NCBI GenBank assembly: GCA_965247455.1
Contig: CBDFHE010000018.1
Span: 1 to 64,000, forward strand
Length of the DNA stretch: 64,000 nt
Direction of reading: 5' to 3'
Source: JACZYA01 sp965247455
Lineage (GTDB): Bacteria; Acidobacteriota; Terriglobia; Acidiferrales; 2-02-FULL-67-57
Shown here: positions 34,021 to 41,989 of the stretch, piece after piece
Position numbering within the stretch: position 1 is the stretch's first letter
Layout of the letters: each line of letters begins with the position of its first letter
Made by a program: the position numbers and the translations under genes
Notes under the pieces: model-generated
The model's input: the letters and a program-made list of their open reading frames with translations, nothing else
Told to the model about the DNA's origin: nothing
The model's database searches: none

Positions 34021-34380
34021 ATGCAAACAGGCCATGACCTTGTGAGAAACCGTGAGGTCGAGCGCGAGATCGAGCCGGCCTTGGGGGAAGTCGGACTGAC
34101 GAGGAAAAAGATCGCTCAGACGCCAGACCGGGCACTGGATGCGAAAGTTACGAAAGTCTTCTGCAATGATGGGGAACTCATCTATTCGGAGCCACTGGAG
34201 GATCACCCCACCCAGGTGCGGGCCGCAGAGGTGGCAGGGGAACTCTACGGGGACTTCCCGACCATGCGCACCATCGAGCGGTGGGAACTCCTATACCTTC
34301 AGCAGAACATCGTGGTAGTCCCCGGTGGGATGCCGACCAAAGAGGACAAAGAAAAGAAGGTGCGGCAACTTGCGGACTAG
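34021..34380 (+). CDS. Small phage-like protein, resembling small terminase-associated proteins
   Basis: The 119-residue frame (MQTGHDLVRNREVEREIEPALGEVGLTRKKIAQTPDRALDAKVTKVF read in parts) has the pattern of phage packaging-associated small proteins. These have a helical N-terminus, then a segment LDAKxTKxFxxxGELIYSEPLEDHPTQVRAAEVAGELYG where relatives often read like LDAKETKFF...TRLRAADLA. There is no strong ribosome site, and the larger open frame upstream overlaps rfbC out of frame. It may be a leftover of a prophage or genomic island beginning here, consistent with the unknown gene, IS remnant and decayed genes that follow. Confidence 0.45.
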   Translation: MQTGHDLVRNREVEREIEPALGEVGLTRKKIAQTPDRALDAKVTKVFCNDGELIYSEPLEDHPTQVRAAEVAGELYGDFPTMRTIERWELLYLQQNIVVVPGGMPTKEDKEKKVRQLAD

Positions 34381-34390
34381 CCCGCAAGAA

Positions 34391-34747
34391 TCAGGAAGCC
34401 TCACCAGCCACCCGACGCCCGTTGGCTTTCCCCATCGCAGAAATCATCACGCCGGCATCTACGGGCAGCCCTTCTATCTTCTCTTCTGCGGCTTGGAGCC
34501 GGGCCAGGAGCGTCCCCAACTCGTAGGCCACCATCGAGGCTCTCACTTCCGCAGTGCCTTTTGCAGTATAATCAGTCCGCAGAGCGGAGATTCGCTCAGC
34601 GGCGATGCGTAGGCCCGCTCGCAGATTCGTAAGCCGGAACTCCTGTAACCCTTCTACCAAGTAGGCGCGGCACGCTACTGCTGTGCGGGAGTGAATCTTA
34701 CAGTGGCCGTTGCCGTTACCGTTGGAGCGGGAAGCCTTGCTCGGCAC
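34391..34747 (-). CDS. Hypothetical helical protein
   Basis: The 118-residue frame starts at GTG with a TAGGATGG site and converges on the phage-like gene with a 10-bp gap. The N-terminus is basic (MPSKASRSNGNGNGHCKIHSRTAVACRAYL), followed by Ala/Leu-rich helices (RAGLRIAAERISALRTDYTAKGTAEVRASMVAYELGTLLARLQAAEEKIEGL). The composition is that of a real soluble protein, but no family is recognised. It may belong to the same mobile or island material as its neighbour. Confidence 0.45.
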   Translation of the reverse strand: MPSKASRSNGNGNGHCKIHSRTAVACRAYLVEGLQEFRLTNLRAGLRIAAERISALRTDYTAKGTAEVRASMVAYELGTLLARLQAAEEKIEGLPVDAGVMISAMGKANGRRVAGEAS

Positions 34748-34838
34748 GAAGCCATCCTACCCACCGCGCCCAGAGGATTGCAACAGCTTCCGCTACCTGC
34801 TCCAACTGAAGCACTCGCAACTCACAAGAGAATGTAAG

Positions 34839-35184
34839 CCCAGATTTCCGATTTGAAAATCGCTGATAACAGTGTAGAAGATACTCAGCGCCTGTGTTCA
34901 TGCGTGAACCAAGCACCTAGAAGCCCTCAGGAGGTGGACACCTAGTGGGTGAGACCAAAAACCAGCCGTTCCAACTCTCCTTCAACCGGTTTTTGCGCGT
35001 CGATTTTCAAGGATCACGGGTGACTTCCGATGGTGGCCTGATCCTGGTTCGGGAGCTCGACGAACATTTCGGTTTGAGCAAGCTGATCGGGGAGCATCTG
35101 GTGGATTCGCGCACGGGCCGCAACCGGCAGTTCCCGCTGGCCGACCTGCTGCGGCAATCGGTCTACAGCCGGCTGGCGGGTTAG
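34839..35184 (+). mobile_element. 5' remnant of a divergent IS1380-family element
   Basis: The segment starts with CCCAGATTTCCGATTT, close to the IS1380 terminal repeat of the two full copies. It contains the first 79 codons of a transposase (GTG at 34945; FQLSFNRFLRVDFQGSRVTSDGGLILVRELDE), related to but clearly different from the intact copies. The frame ends at a TAG and the rest is missing. It shows an older, separate IS1380 arrival. The following 35185-35483 has no gene that can be supported. Confidence 0.8.
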
Positions 35185-35483
35185 GGAGACAACGTTTTTG
35201 CAGCGTGCTCCCAGCCGCGATCCCATGCCGCCCAAAAACTTTCTTTTTCTCCTTGACCTAGCCGGCGGCGTTATAGACAGAAATTCGGGATTAAAATACG
35301 CTACAGGTGATTAACAGGCCGACGATTTTGGAGGTCATTGCTATAGAGTTTCTTCAGCATCGGCTTTAGAATGTCAGTGCGATACCGCACGCCGTCAAGT
35401 CTGGACAGTAGATTTCTAGCTGCAAGGCTGCTTCAAATGGTTTCAGATGAAGGCCGAAGCAGGCCTCGCTTAACACTGCTGGC

Positions 35484-36707
35484 ATGAAGCTTAAACAAAG
35501 CGACTTATATCAAAGCCTGCTAGAGAAGGCTTGTTGGAGCCATGCGCACGGCCGGAGTGTATTTCATATTGATCAAGCGGACGTTGAGCTCGCCCGTTTA
35601 TTTACCTACGCCTATCGTTCTCAAACCATTGGCAGCTTCCATGCCACGCGCGTAGCCGTTGAGGCTCAAGCGAGGGCTTCAGCCAGCGAACGAGCCGCAG
35701 AGTTCTTGGAGAGCGCCCTGGGCCTACTCCAACAACTAGAGGCTCGGGCCATCGATGCGGTCCCGAGAGATTTCCGCGCTGTGATTTCCAGCCTGTATTA
35801 TTACGACAGGTGGGTCACCCGAGTGATTGATTTATTGGAAGCTGGGAGCGTGCGAGGGGGTGACGCGAATCTGGAGCGCGTCAAGGATCTCTTCATCATT
35901 AACTTGGAGCCCATCACGGCGGGCAATGGCCTCTATACTGCCAGTGACATCCGGGTGCCGGAACAGGCTAGCTTGGTGGTTCCCAACTTGAAGATTCTCA
36001 TAGTACCGTTGGTTTACGGCGACCACCATTCTTGGAACACGGCCTACCTGACGGCAGAGGGAACCGGCGTCGCTCTTCATCGCCATCGCCGGGGTGCAGA
36101 AATCCATCTAGGGTTTTCTCCTGTGAAAGGTCGCACGATCCTCGGAACTCATGCTGCGCCAGTTCAGGAAGGCTACGCCACACCCATCCCCCCAATGACG
36201 GACCATGGTTTTGAAAACCTCTCGGGTCACGACCATTTCCTGCCCTTTATTTTTGGTTCCCTACCCCTGGGGGGCTGGGGTATTTTCTTTGATGTGGAGC
36301 CCCGCCCTAGGGACCTTTCCAGCCTGAAGGAGGCCCCGGTAGAGTCTCCCGAGATGAACCATACCATCCGTCTGGAGCGAGCCATTCACCAAGCAGCAGC
36401 TCAGAAGGGGACGACGCGCCGAGTCCTTATTCCTGCCTCGAGGGCTGGGGCACCGGAGATCGGAGGTCTGGAATTGGCCGTTACGCGGGTCGACAGCCAA
36501 GGGCTTCAGCTCACGACCGATCGGTTCAGGATAATTTCCATCCGGAGCGGAAAAGCCAAGGTTTGTGTAGGCCAAGTTGAGAGAGAACTAACCGAGCATG
36601 ACCACCTGGGGATCCCGGCGCGTATGCTGGCCCACATTGCTCAAGCGGGTGAAGCTCCTCTCGTGATCCTGGATGCCACAATACGGCCTGTGGACTCGTC
36701 ACCGTAA
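35484..36707 (+). CDS. Bicupin-like protein of unknown substrate
   Basis: The 407-residue protein has an N-terminal ~150-residue helical domain (DLYQSLLEKACWSHAHGRSVFHIDQADVELARLFTYAY and onward) and two cupin-like barrels. The first, around residues 180-260, includes DHHSWNTAYLTAEGTGVALHRHRRGAEIHLGFSPVKG, whose HxH...E pattern could bind a metal. The second, at the C-terminus, includes FRIISIRSGKAKVCVGQVERELTEHDHLGIPARMLAHIAQAGEAPLVIL. It is not a known sugar isomerase by eye. The SDR fragment and acyl-CoA synthetase nearby suggest a small catabolic cluster. The ATG has no strong ribosome site. Confidence 0.65.
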   Translation: MKLKQSDLYQSLLEKACWSHAHGRSVFHIDQADVELARLFTYAYRSQTIGSFHATRVAVEAQARASASERAAEFLESALGLLQQLEARAIDAVPRDFRAVISSLYYYDRWVTRVIDLLEAGSVRGGDANLERVKDLFIINLEPITAGNGLYTASDIRVPEQASLVVPNLKILIVPLVYGDHHSWNTAYLTAEGTGVALHRHRRGAEIHLGFSPVKGRTILGTHAAPVQEGYATPIPPMTDHGFENLSGHDHFLPFIFGSLPLGGWGIFFDVEPRPRDLSSLKEAPVESPEMNHTIRLERAIHQAAAQKGTTRRVLIPASRAGAPEIGGLELAVTRVDSQGLQLTTDRFRIISIRSGKAKVCVGQVERELTEHDHLGIPARMLAHIAQAGEAPLVILDATIRPVDSSP

Positions 36708-36875
36708 GGAGGGCGCCAAACGCAACTGGGGGCCTTCAGGGTGGGTTGATTCTACAAAAGCGGAATTCAATTCATTGCTTTCAAAGACCAAGAGCCCTGC
36801 CTTTGGCTAGGGTCTGCCCGGCCAATCCGACAGAAGTCAGCGCGGTGGCAGTGATTCTGTCTGAGGAGGAAAGCA

Positions 36876-37088
36876 ATGGGCGAGAGCCTGAAGGGTAAAT
36901 CAGCAATCATTACCGGCGGAGCGAGCGGTATGGGACAGGCCTTGGCGGAAGCCCTCTTCGCCCAAGGCGCGCAAGTGGCGCTGGCTGATTGGGACGAGGT
37001 TGGGGGCCAAGCAGCCGCAAGGATAATCCAGGACGCCGGAGGAGAAAGCTTTTTTCACAAGACGGACAAAAAGATCTGCCTACGGTGA
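36876..37088 (+). pseudogene. Short-chain dehydrogenase/reductase, N-terminal fragment
   Basis: After a strong GAGGAGGAAAG site the frame reads MGESLKGKSAIITGGASGMGQALAEALFAQGAQVALADWDE, the SDR Rossmann start with TGGASGMG (TGxxxGxG). The fold breaks off at residue ~60, before the catalytic YxxxK, and ends at a TGA in unrelated, locally duplicated DNA. It is a truncated gene that may still be translated as a 70-residue piece. Confidence 0.75.
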
Positions 37089-37860
37089 ACACCCTCAGTT
37101 TCACTCTTCGTCAACGCTTGTTTTCCTTCCGCGAATAGTGAAAGATCCTGCCTACGGTGAATGCCGAAGAACCCTACGCCAGTTTCACATCTACGAGAGG
37201 CGGCAGTGGAGCTCAACTGGGCCAGACTTCGGGAGGTTTTCCTTCCGCGAATACGGAGCAGACCTATTACCGAGGGACAGGAGTACGTCCTTACGAGTGG
37301 ATCAGGTGAGCTCCGGTAAGGAAACACGGGAGAACTGAATGAGTAGCAAGAAGTTGCGATTCTGAAGGAGACATGACTTCTGACGCCTGACGGCGGCATA
37401 GTGAAGCATGTCTGTGAGAGCCAAGGTTTCAGTTCGGGTGGTCTGCGACATACGGCATCGAACCTTGGCGCCGACAGGATGAACCGAGCCTGGTAACTCG
37501 GACGCTGCAGTTAGCCGGCGAGTACGGCAACGTTATGGCTCATTAACGCTGACATCAGTGATAGCGGCGTAGAGAGAACGGCAGTTGAGGGCGTGAAAGT
37601 GCCAACAGCCCCTGGGCACTCGGTTAATGGACCGTGCAGGATCATCTTCATCGCTGAAGATCTTACCCGGTGGTGGATGAATACACCGAAGTGTTTGGCG
37701 ACGCCTCTGGTTTTGGCAAATAGCAGCCAGTTTGTGGAGAGTTCCCGCGCTCGGATTGGGTCCGAGTTCACCGCTCGGTTGGTACGGGACTGGCTGGAAC
37801 GGGTTCGGGGTAAAACCCCTGTTCATCGAGCCTCCTCACTCTGTGAGAAATCTAGTTCTC
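37089..37860. other. Rearranged non-coding stretch after the SDR fragment
   Basis: About 770 bp hold no supported gene. Short direct repeats are present: CTGCCTACGGTGAA at 37077-37090 and again about 73 bp further on, and TTTTCCTTCCGCGAATA near 37120 and 37240, suggesting duplication or a patchwork of fragments. A plus-strand frame (37593-37889) gives a protein-like but unrecognised product (RIIFIAEDLTRWWMNTPKCLATPLVLANS) without a ribosome site. Confidence 0.45.
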
Positions 37861-37879
37861 AGACTTTTCGCGGTTGGTT

Positions 37880-38027
37880 GGTCCAGTAGCGGTCCCGCAG
37901 TTTGCGCTTGAGGATCTTGCCGATGGGGTTCTTGGGTAGTTCAGCGACGAAATCCACCGACTTGGGTCCAGTAGCGGTCCCGCAGTTTGCGCTTGAGGAT
38001 CTTGCCGATGGGGTTCTTGGGTAGTTT
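37880..38027. repeat. 85-bp-offset direct duplication at the 3' end of the acyl-CoA synthetase gene
   Basis: About 62 bp at 37880-37942 are repeated at 37965-38027. Both encode, on the minus strand, the synthetase C-terminal motif LPKNPIGKILKRKLRDRYWT. The offset of 85 is not a multiple of three, so the second copy is out of frame with the first and the protein ends after the first copy with a new short tail. Confidence 0.85.
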
Positions 38028-39473
38028 CTTGTAGCCGGCCATGCGTTCCCCGGTAAAGGCAATGATCTCCTCTGCGGTCGCCGTTCTTCCCGGTTCCAGC
38101 ACAACCACAGCCCTTACCGCTTCTCCCCACAGTTCATCGGGAACACCGATGACGCAGGCCTCGGAAACACTGGGATGCTGCAGTAACACCTCTTCCACCT
38201 CGCGAGGGTAGACGTTAGCCCCTCCTGAGATGATCATATCCTTGGTTCTGTCCAGGATGTAGACATAGCCCCGTTCGTCCATATATCCCACGTCGCCGGT
38301 GTGGAGCCAACCGCCCCGAAGGGCCTCGGCTGTTGCCTCCGGTCGCTCCCAATATCCCTTCATCACCGAGGGTCCCCGGACACAGATTTCCCCCGCCTCA
38401 CCCCTGGGCAACTCCTGGTCGTTTTCGTTTAGGATTCGTACCTGGATACCTGAGCGAGCATGGCCACAGGATACCAGCCGTTCGGACTCCGTCCCGTTGA
38501 AGGTGTGCTCCCGGGGCCGCAAATATGTACCCGTCATGGGGGTCTCACCCTGGCCGTAGAGTTGGACAAAAACAGGCCCAATCCGCTCGAGGGCTTGCTT
38601 TAGGTCCGCCAGGTACATCGGGGCTCCCCCATAGACTATCCATTTGAGACTGGAGAGATCCCAGTTCTCCAGTTCCGGGTAATTCAGCAGCATCTTGATC
38701 TGAGTTGGCACGAGCCAGGTGTTGGTTACCCGATGCTTCATAACCGTTGCGCAGAAAGTTTCGGCGTTAAACGGGTGAGCCTTCAGGATTACTTGTGAGG
38801 CAGCTTTGAGCGTCAGGGCCAAAGCGTGAAAACCCGCCCCGTGGGTCAGCGGCGCGGCGTGAAGCCCGATATCCTCCGGCTCCAGTTGAGTGAGGTCGGC
38901 CGTCCAACCCACGGAAGCAAAGGTCAAATTGCCGTGAGTAAGCATGGCTCCTTTGGGCCGGCCAGTGGTACCCGAGGTGTAGAAAAGCCACGCCAAGTCA
39001 TCGTCAGCCACCTCAACGACAGCTTCCCCTACTCCTACGTGGGCTCCCAGCAATTCCTCATAGGCAATCTGGCCAGGCAGGGGATTACCGGCGCAAATGA
39101 AGTTTTTCACCATCGGGAGCCGGTCTCGGATCCGGGCCATGACCTCTCGGAATTCTTCCCCAAAGATGGCGACAGTGGCTCTCGGGTCCCCCAGGTGATA
39201 GACCACCTCGTCTGCCCCAAAGCGAGCGTTGAGTGGCACGACGCAACCACCGGCCTTCCAAGTGGCAAAGTAGCTTTCCAGGAGCTGAGGGCAGTTCCAC
39301 ATGAGGACACCGACCCGATCCCCCCGCACCAGCCCGAGATCCCGCAGGCCGGCAGCCAGGGCGTTCGCTCTGGCATTGACCTGAGCGTAGCTGGCCACTC
39401 GGTCTTCCCAGATAAACGCCGACTGATTCGGATGGTGATCCGCAGCGGCAGATAGAATGTGACCGATGTTCAT
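37941..39473 (-). CDS. Acyl-CoA synthetase (AMP-dependent synthetase/ligase)
   Basis: The 510-residue ANL-superfamily enzyme activates a carboxylic acid with ATP and CoA. It has the P-loop-like LAWLFYTSGTTGRPKGAMLTH, the adenylation motif VQLYGQGETPMTG, GWLHTGDVGYMDERGYVYILDRTKDMIISGGANVYPREVEE (hinge included) and the catalytic-lysine motif PKNPIGKILKRKLR at the end. The 3' end is altered by a direct duplication, so the last residues (TQVGGFRR) replace the normal end after RDRYWT and a few residues before LPKNPIGKI are missing. Activity could be impaired in the A10 Lys region. Its substrate, fatty or aromatic, cannot be told. Confidence 0.88.
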   Translation of the reverse strand: MNIGHILSAAADHHPNQSAFIWEDRVASYAQVNARANALAAGLRDLGLVRGDRVGVLMWNCPQLLESYFATWKAGGCVVPLNARFGADEVVYHLGDPRATVAIFGEEFREVMARIRDRLPMVKNFICAGNPLPGQIAYEELLGAHVGVGEAVVEVADDDLAWLFYTSGTTGRPKGAMLTHGNLTFASVGWTADLTQLEPEDIGLHAAPLTHGAGFHALALTLKAASQVILKAHPFNAETFCATVMKHRVTNTWLVPTQIKMLLNYPELENWDLSSLKWIVYGGAPMYLADLKQALERIGPVFVQLYGQGETPMTGTYLRPREHTFNGTESERLVSCGHARSGIQVRILNENDQELPRGEAGEICVRGPSVMKGYWERPEATAEALRGGWLHTGDVGYMDERGYVYILDRTKDMIISGGANVYPREVEEVLLQHPSVSEACVIGVPDELWGEAVRAVVVLEPGRTATAEEIIAFTGERMAGYKKLPKNPIGKILKRKLRDRYWTQVGGFRR

Positions 39474-39530
39474 CGCCTTCGCTGGATAGGTTTAAGCGGC
39501 ATGCTGCTACGGCCAGAATGCGCCCACATC

Positions 39531-39750
39531 CTATTCCTCATACGGGGGCCGTTGCTTGTGCCATTCGGTTGCTTGCTCGTACGCATAACCCGCTTGCATC
39601 ACCGTACTTTCTTCTCCCCGCCGTCCGATGATCTGGATGCTGAGCGGCAAACCCCCCCGGTTGAAGCCGCATGGCAAAGAAATGACTGGATTGCCGGTCA
39701 GGCTAAACGGAGCGGTCAAACGGAGCAAGCTCAGGGCGCGCTCCGGTAAC
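39531..39750 (-). pseudogene. 3' fragment of an amidase-signature gene
   Basis: The frame ends LTAPFSLTGNPVISLPCGFNRGGLPLSIQIIGRRGEESTVMQAGYAYEQATEWHKQRPPY (quoted for its pattern), which is the C-terminal part of GatA-like amidases. The Ser-Ser-Lys catalytic region and start are missing. Upstream DNA to about 40030 is not coding; one short stretch reads like the start of a BON-type domain (TDADVKSDIV). The gene is a relic of the same catabolic cluster. Confidence 0.65.
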
Positions 39751-40040
39751 CCGGAATTTCCAATTTCAACCTTACCTCTGGAGAAAAACATACGCCAACC
39801 GCCCTCTTGTGGCAAGCTCACATCACCATGGCCGCGATCGCGGGGAATCCCGGCTCGTTTTGGCAGTTCGGATGACCTCCTTGGTGTGTTCCGGGCCTCC
39901 CACCTGCCTCGCTGCTAACACTTGTCCAGTGGATTCACAACAATATCGGATTTCACGTCCGCATCCGTCCGCACGACCGCACCCGGCTGCGGTGAAGGCT
40001 GACGTGCCGATACGGACTTGATCTAAGGGGGGCGGCTCAT

Positions 40041-40142
40041 TTAGCTCGGCTTCTTGCTATCCCTAATCTCCTTCATCCTCTCCAGCACCTTCTGCTGGGT
40101 GAGGATGCCCGCTTCCTCCAGTAGCTCCACCAGGGCTGTCAT
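40041..40142 (-). CDS. 33-residue reading frame, uncertain
   Basis: The translation MTALVELLEEAGILTQQKVLERMKEIRDSKKPS resembles the short C-terminal 'elongation' peptides of small acidic-helical proteins (pattern LVELLxExGIxTxxExxxxL). It lies 28 nt after the secreted-protein gene (40171-40671) on the same strand, but has no ribosome site. It may be a truncated gene or a chance frame. Confidence 0.35.
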   Translation of the reverse strand: MTALVELLEEAGILTQQKVLERMKEIRDSKKPS

Positions 40143-40170
40143 AGGTTGTGACTGTCACGAAAATGTCGTC

Positions 40171-40671
40171 TTATCTTTCGGAGCGGCGCTCCTCCAAAAG
40201 AAGCCGGCGGTATGCGGCGAATTGCACCTCTGGCAGACGCAGGAAATCTTCTACGAACTCCCGCTCGAATCGGACATGGGCAGTCACCCAAACGCCGGTC
40301 ACTTTTTTGTAGAAGCGCAACCCCCACACCATTGGCTGGGTCTCGTGGTGGGTGAGAAAGTACAAGGTACGGAATCGAGTAGTGTGAGCGATCTGAGTTT
40401 CATGCACGACCTCGTAGGAGTCGGCCCTGCCGATGGGTAGTCCCATCCCCTGGAACTGCCGCTCAAACTCCTGCGCGACGTTCGGATCTATCGAGCCGCT
40501 CTGGCGCAGGCTTTCTATGGCAGCGGAGAAGCCTCCCTGTATGAAGGCTTGAAAGAAATCGTTATAGAGCTTGCGGATGGCCTCGTCGTCGACCGAGCTC
40601 GTCTGTGCCCCCGCGCTACTGGGCACGGCCAAGAAAAGACTGGCAACCAAGATGATGCATGCGGACCTCAT
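40171..40671 (-). CDS. Secreted hypothetical protein (DUF4864-like pattern)
   Basis: The 166-residue protein starts at ATG 40671 after a GGAGGA site and has a signal peptide (MRSACIILVASLFLAVPSSAGAQ). The mature part begins AIRKLYNDFFQAFIQGGFSAAIESL and continues with beta strands (RTLYFLTHHETQPMVWGLRFYKKVTGVWVTAHVRFE), a cystatin/NTF2-like arrangement of helices on a sheet. Function unknown; periplasmic location expected. Relatives with this pattern are often annotated only as DUF4864 or hypothetical. Confidence 0.65.
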   Translation of the reverse strand: MRSACIILVASLFLAVPSSAGAQTSSVDDEAIRKLYNDFFQAFIQGGFSAAIESLRQSGSIDPNVAQEFERQFQGMGLPIGRADSYEVVHETQIAHTTRFRTLYFLTHHETQPMVWGLRFYKKVTGVWVTAHVRFEREFVEDFLRLPEVQFAAYRRLLLEERRSER

Positions 40672-40734
40672 GTTGTCCTCCATTCTTCCCTTCAGGGATG
40701 TGGGAAACGATAGCACAAGAGAGGATGGAGACCC

Positions 40735-40765
40735 CTACTCCGGGAAGTTCATGCGGCGGAGGAGA
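40735..40765. repeat. Short dispersed repeat matching the 3' end of winged-helix/TPR genes
   Basis: The sequence CTACTCCGGGAAGTTCATGC and the next ~10 bp equal, on the minus strand, the end LLRRMNFPE-stop of the winged-helix/TPR gene type at 57890. Similar tails occur at 41676-41716, 47975-48003 and 57891-57917. Here no TPR gene is attached, so it is a left-over tail or a transferred fragment. Confidence 0.6.
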
Positions 40766-40805
40766 GATCGGAAGCATAGGTAATGTATCTGCCCCTCGAA
40801 GATTC

Positions 40806-40967
40806 TCACCACTCGATTACTACTTTGAGCTTGTCGGCTGGCCCCACCCATTTCTGGATATACAAGGTGCCAATGACCTGAGGTTGACCGGGCTTGGCAT
40901 CTTCCTGGTAGCGGATCGTGTTCTTGGTTTCTCTTTCCTTTGTAAAGTCCAGTTCATGCTTTGCCAT
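40806..40967 (-). CDS. Small conserved-type 53-residue protein
   Basis: The product (MAKHELDFTKERETKNTIRYQEDAKPGQPQVIGTLYIQKWVGPADKLKVVIEW) starts at ATG 40967 after a G-rich AGGGGGTGCAGG site. It looks like a known type of small all-beta bacterial protein that occurs alone. An upstream extension to 41045 overlaps a G/T-rich repeat and is not supported. Function unknown. Confidence 0.65.
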   Translation of the reverse strand: MAKHELDFTKERETKNTIRYQEDAKPGQPQVIGTLYIQKWVGPADKLKVVIEW

Positions 40968-41154
40968 CCTGCACCCCCTCTTGCACCCGGCAACAGGGTA
41001 CATCAAACCCTTCTCCGATTCAGGCCCCACTCCCACCCAAGTCAACGCAGAGAACGCTAGATACCAAAAGAACTAGAGTAGGCCTCAGACGCTAGTGATC
41101 TATCTTTATGATGAATGCAACAGGCAGTATGGCGACCCTCAAGACTCCAACACT

Positions 41155-41463
41155 CTAGCTCCCATAAACCGATTTGGCAGTGATCGTCACTACTTTCGCT
41201 GCCCTATCCCGAAGCTCCGCAACTTTTTTTAAATCCGGGTCGTTGTCGAAAGCGTCTTTCGCCGCTGCATTGCGAAAGGAGGTCACAACGATTTCGTCGG
41301 GCCTGTCAAAACCGTTCCCGTACATGTTCTCGGTTATTAGCCATCTGTCTATGTGTACCTCATGCTTCGCCACGATTGGTTTAGCCTGCCTTCGATACTC
41401 GGCAAGCAGCTCCGGGTCATTGACCCACAGCATCCTGACCCAAAAGATCCTCTCATCGCTCAT
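41155..41463 (-). CDS. Small DUF1330/ABM-like protein
   Basis: The 102-residue protein (MSDERIFWVRMLWVNDPELLAEYRRQAKPIVAKHEVHIDRW) has a clear AAGGAAAGGAG ribosome site. It shows the beta-alpha-beta ferredoxin-like pattern of DUF1330/antibiotic-biosynthesis-monooxygenase-like small proteins (FRNAAAKDAFDNDPDLKKVAELRDRAAKVVTITAKSVYG at the end). A perfect 7-bp hairpin (41489-41495/41501-41507) lies just upstream of the ribosome site. The exact function is not known. Confidence 0.7.
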   Translation of the reverse strand: MSDERIFWVRMLWVNDPELLAEYRRQAKPIVAKHEVHIDRWLITENMYGNGFDRPDEIVVTSFRNAAAKDAFDNDPDLKKVAELRDRAAKVVTITAKSVYGS

Positions 41464-41989
41464 GTCTTGATCTCCTTTCCTTGATCTGGCCTGCGTAGTC
41501 CGCAGGCGGTTGATAGCCTCTTTACTCGGTTTCCGCCATCCTATGCCCCGCCCACAGGCAAGTCAACGCGGAGGGCCGCAGAAAACATTTGTTTTCGGAA
41601 CCCCCCGGAATGCCGCTCGGGTGGGTTGAAAAATCAGACAGTTGCGGGAGGGTTTTTGGAACCCAGCGAAACGGCCTACTCCGGGAAGTTCATGCGGCGG
41701 AGGAGGGATTGGAAGCGCTAGGTCGGGGGCTGGTGGGACACGAGGCTTAAATGGGAATCCCCCTTGGGAGTCTTCTTCAATAGGCGTTGGTATTAAAGCC
41801 CGAATAGCCAACCACTGGGCAGAGGACGAGGGCATCCTGGGCCAGCAGGCACAGTAATTGAGAAATTTATCTGCGGGTTCGCAGCATCCGTGGGGCTTTC
41901 CTACCCAGCCCCTACCGAATAGGACGGCAATTTTCAATTTTAAACTTTTCCTCCTTTGACAACGGCACGGCTCTGCCAATCACCGCCGT
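41464..41989. other. Intergenic stretch with winged-helix/TPR gene tail repeat
   Basis: This 526-bp stretch has no supported gene. At 41676-41716 it carries the same 3' tail as the TPR gene at 57890 (minus-strand end LLRRMNFPE-stop), here cut off from any TPR repeats. The rest reads as non-coding. Confidence 0.5.

Noticed and set aside
37100..37860. Group II intron or retroelement between the SDR and synthetase genes
   Set aside because: No reverse-transcriptase frame and no recognisable domain V (AGC/GTT catalytic hairpin) or GUGYG start could be found.
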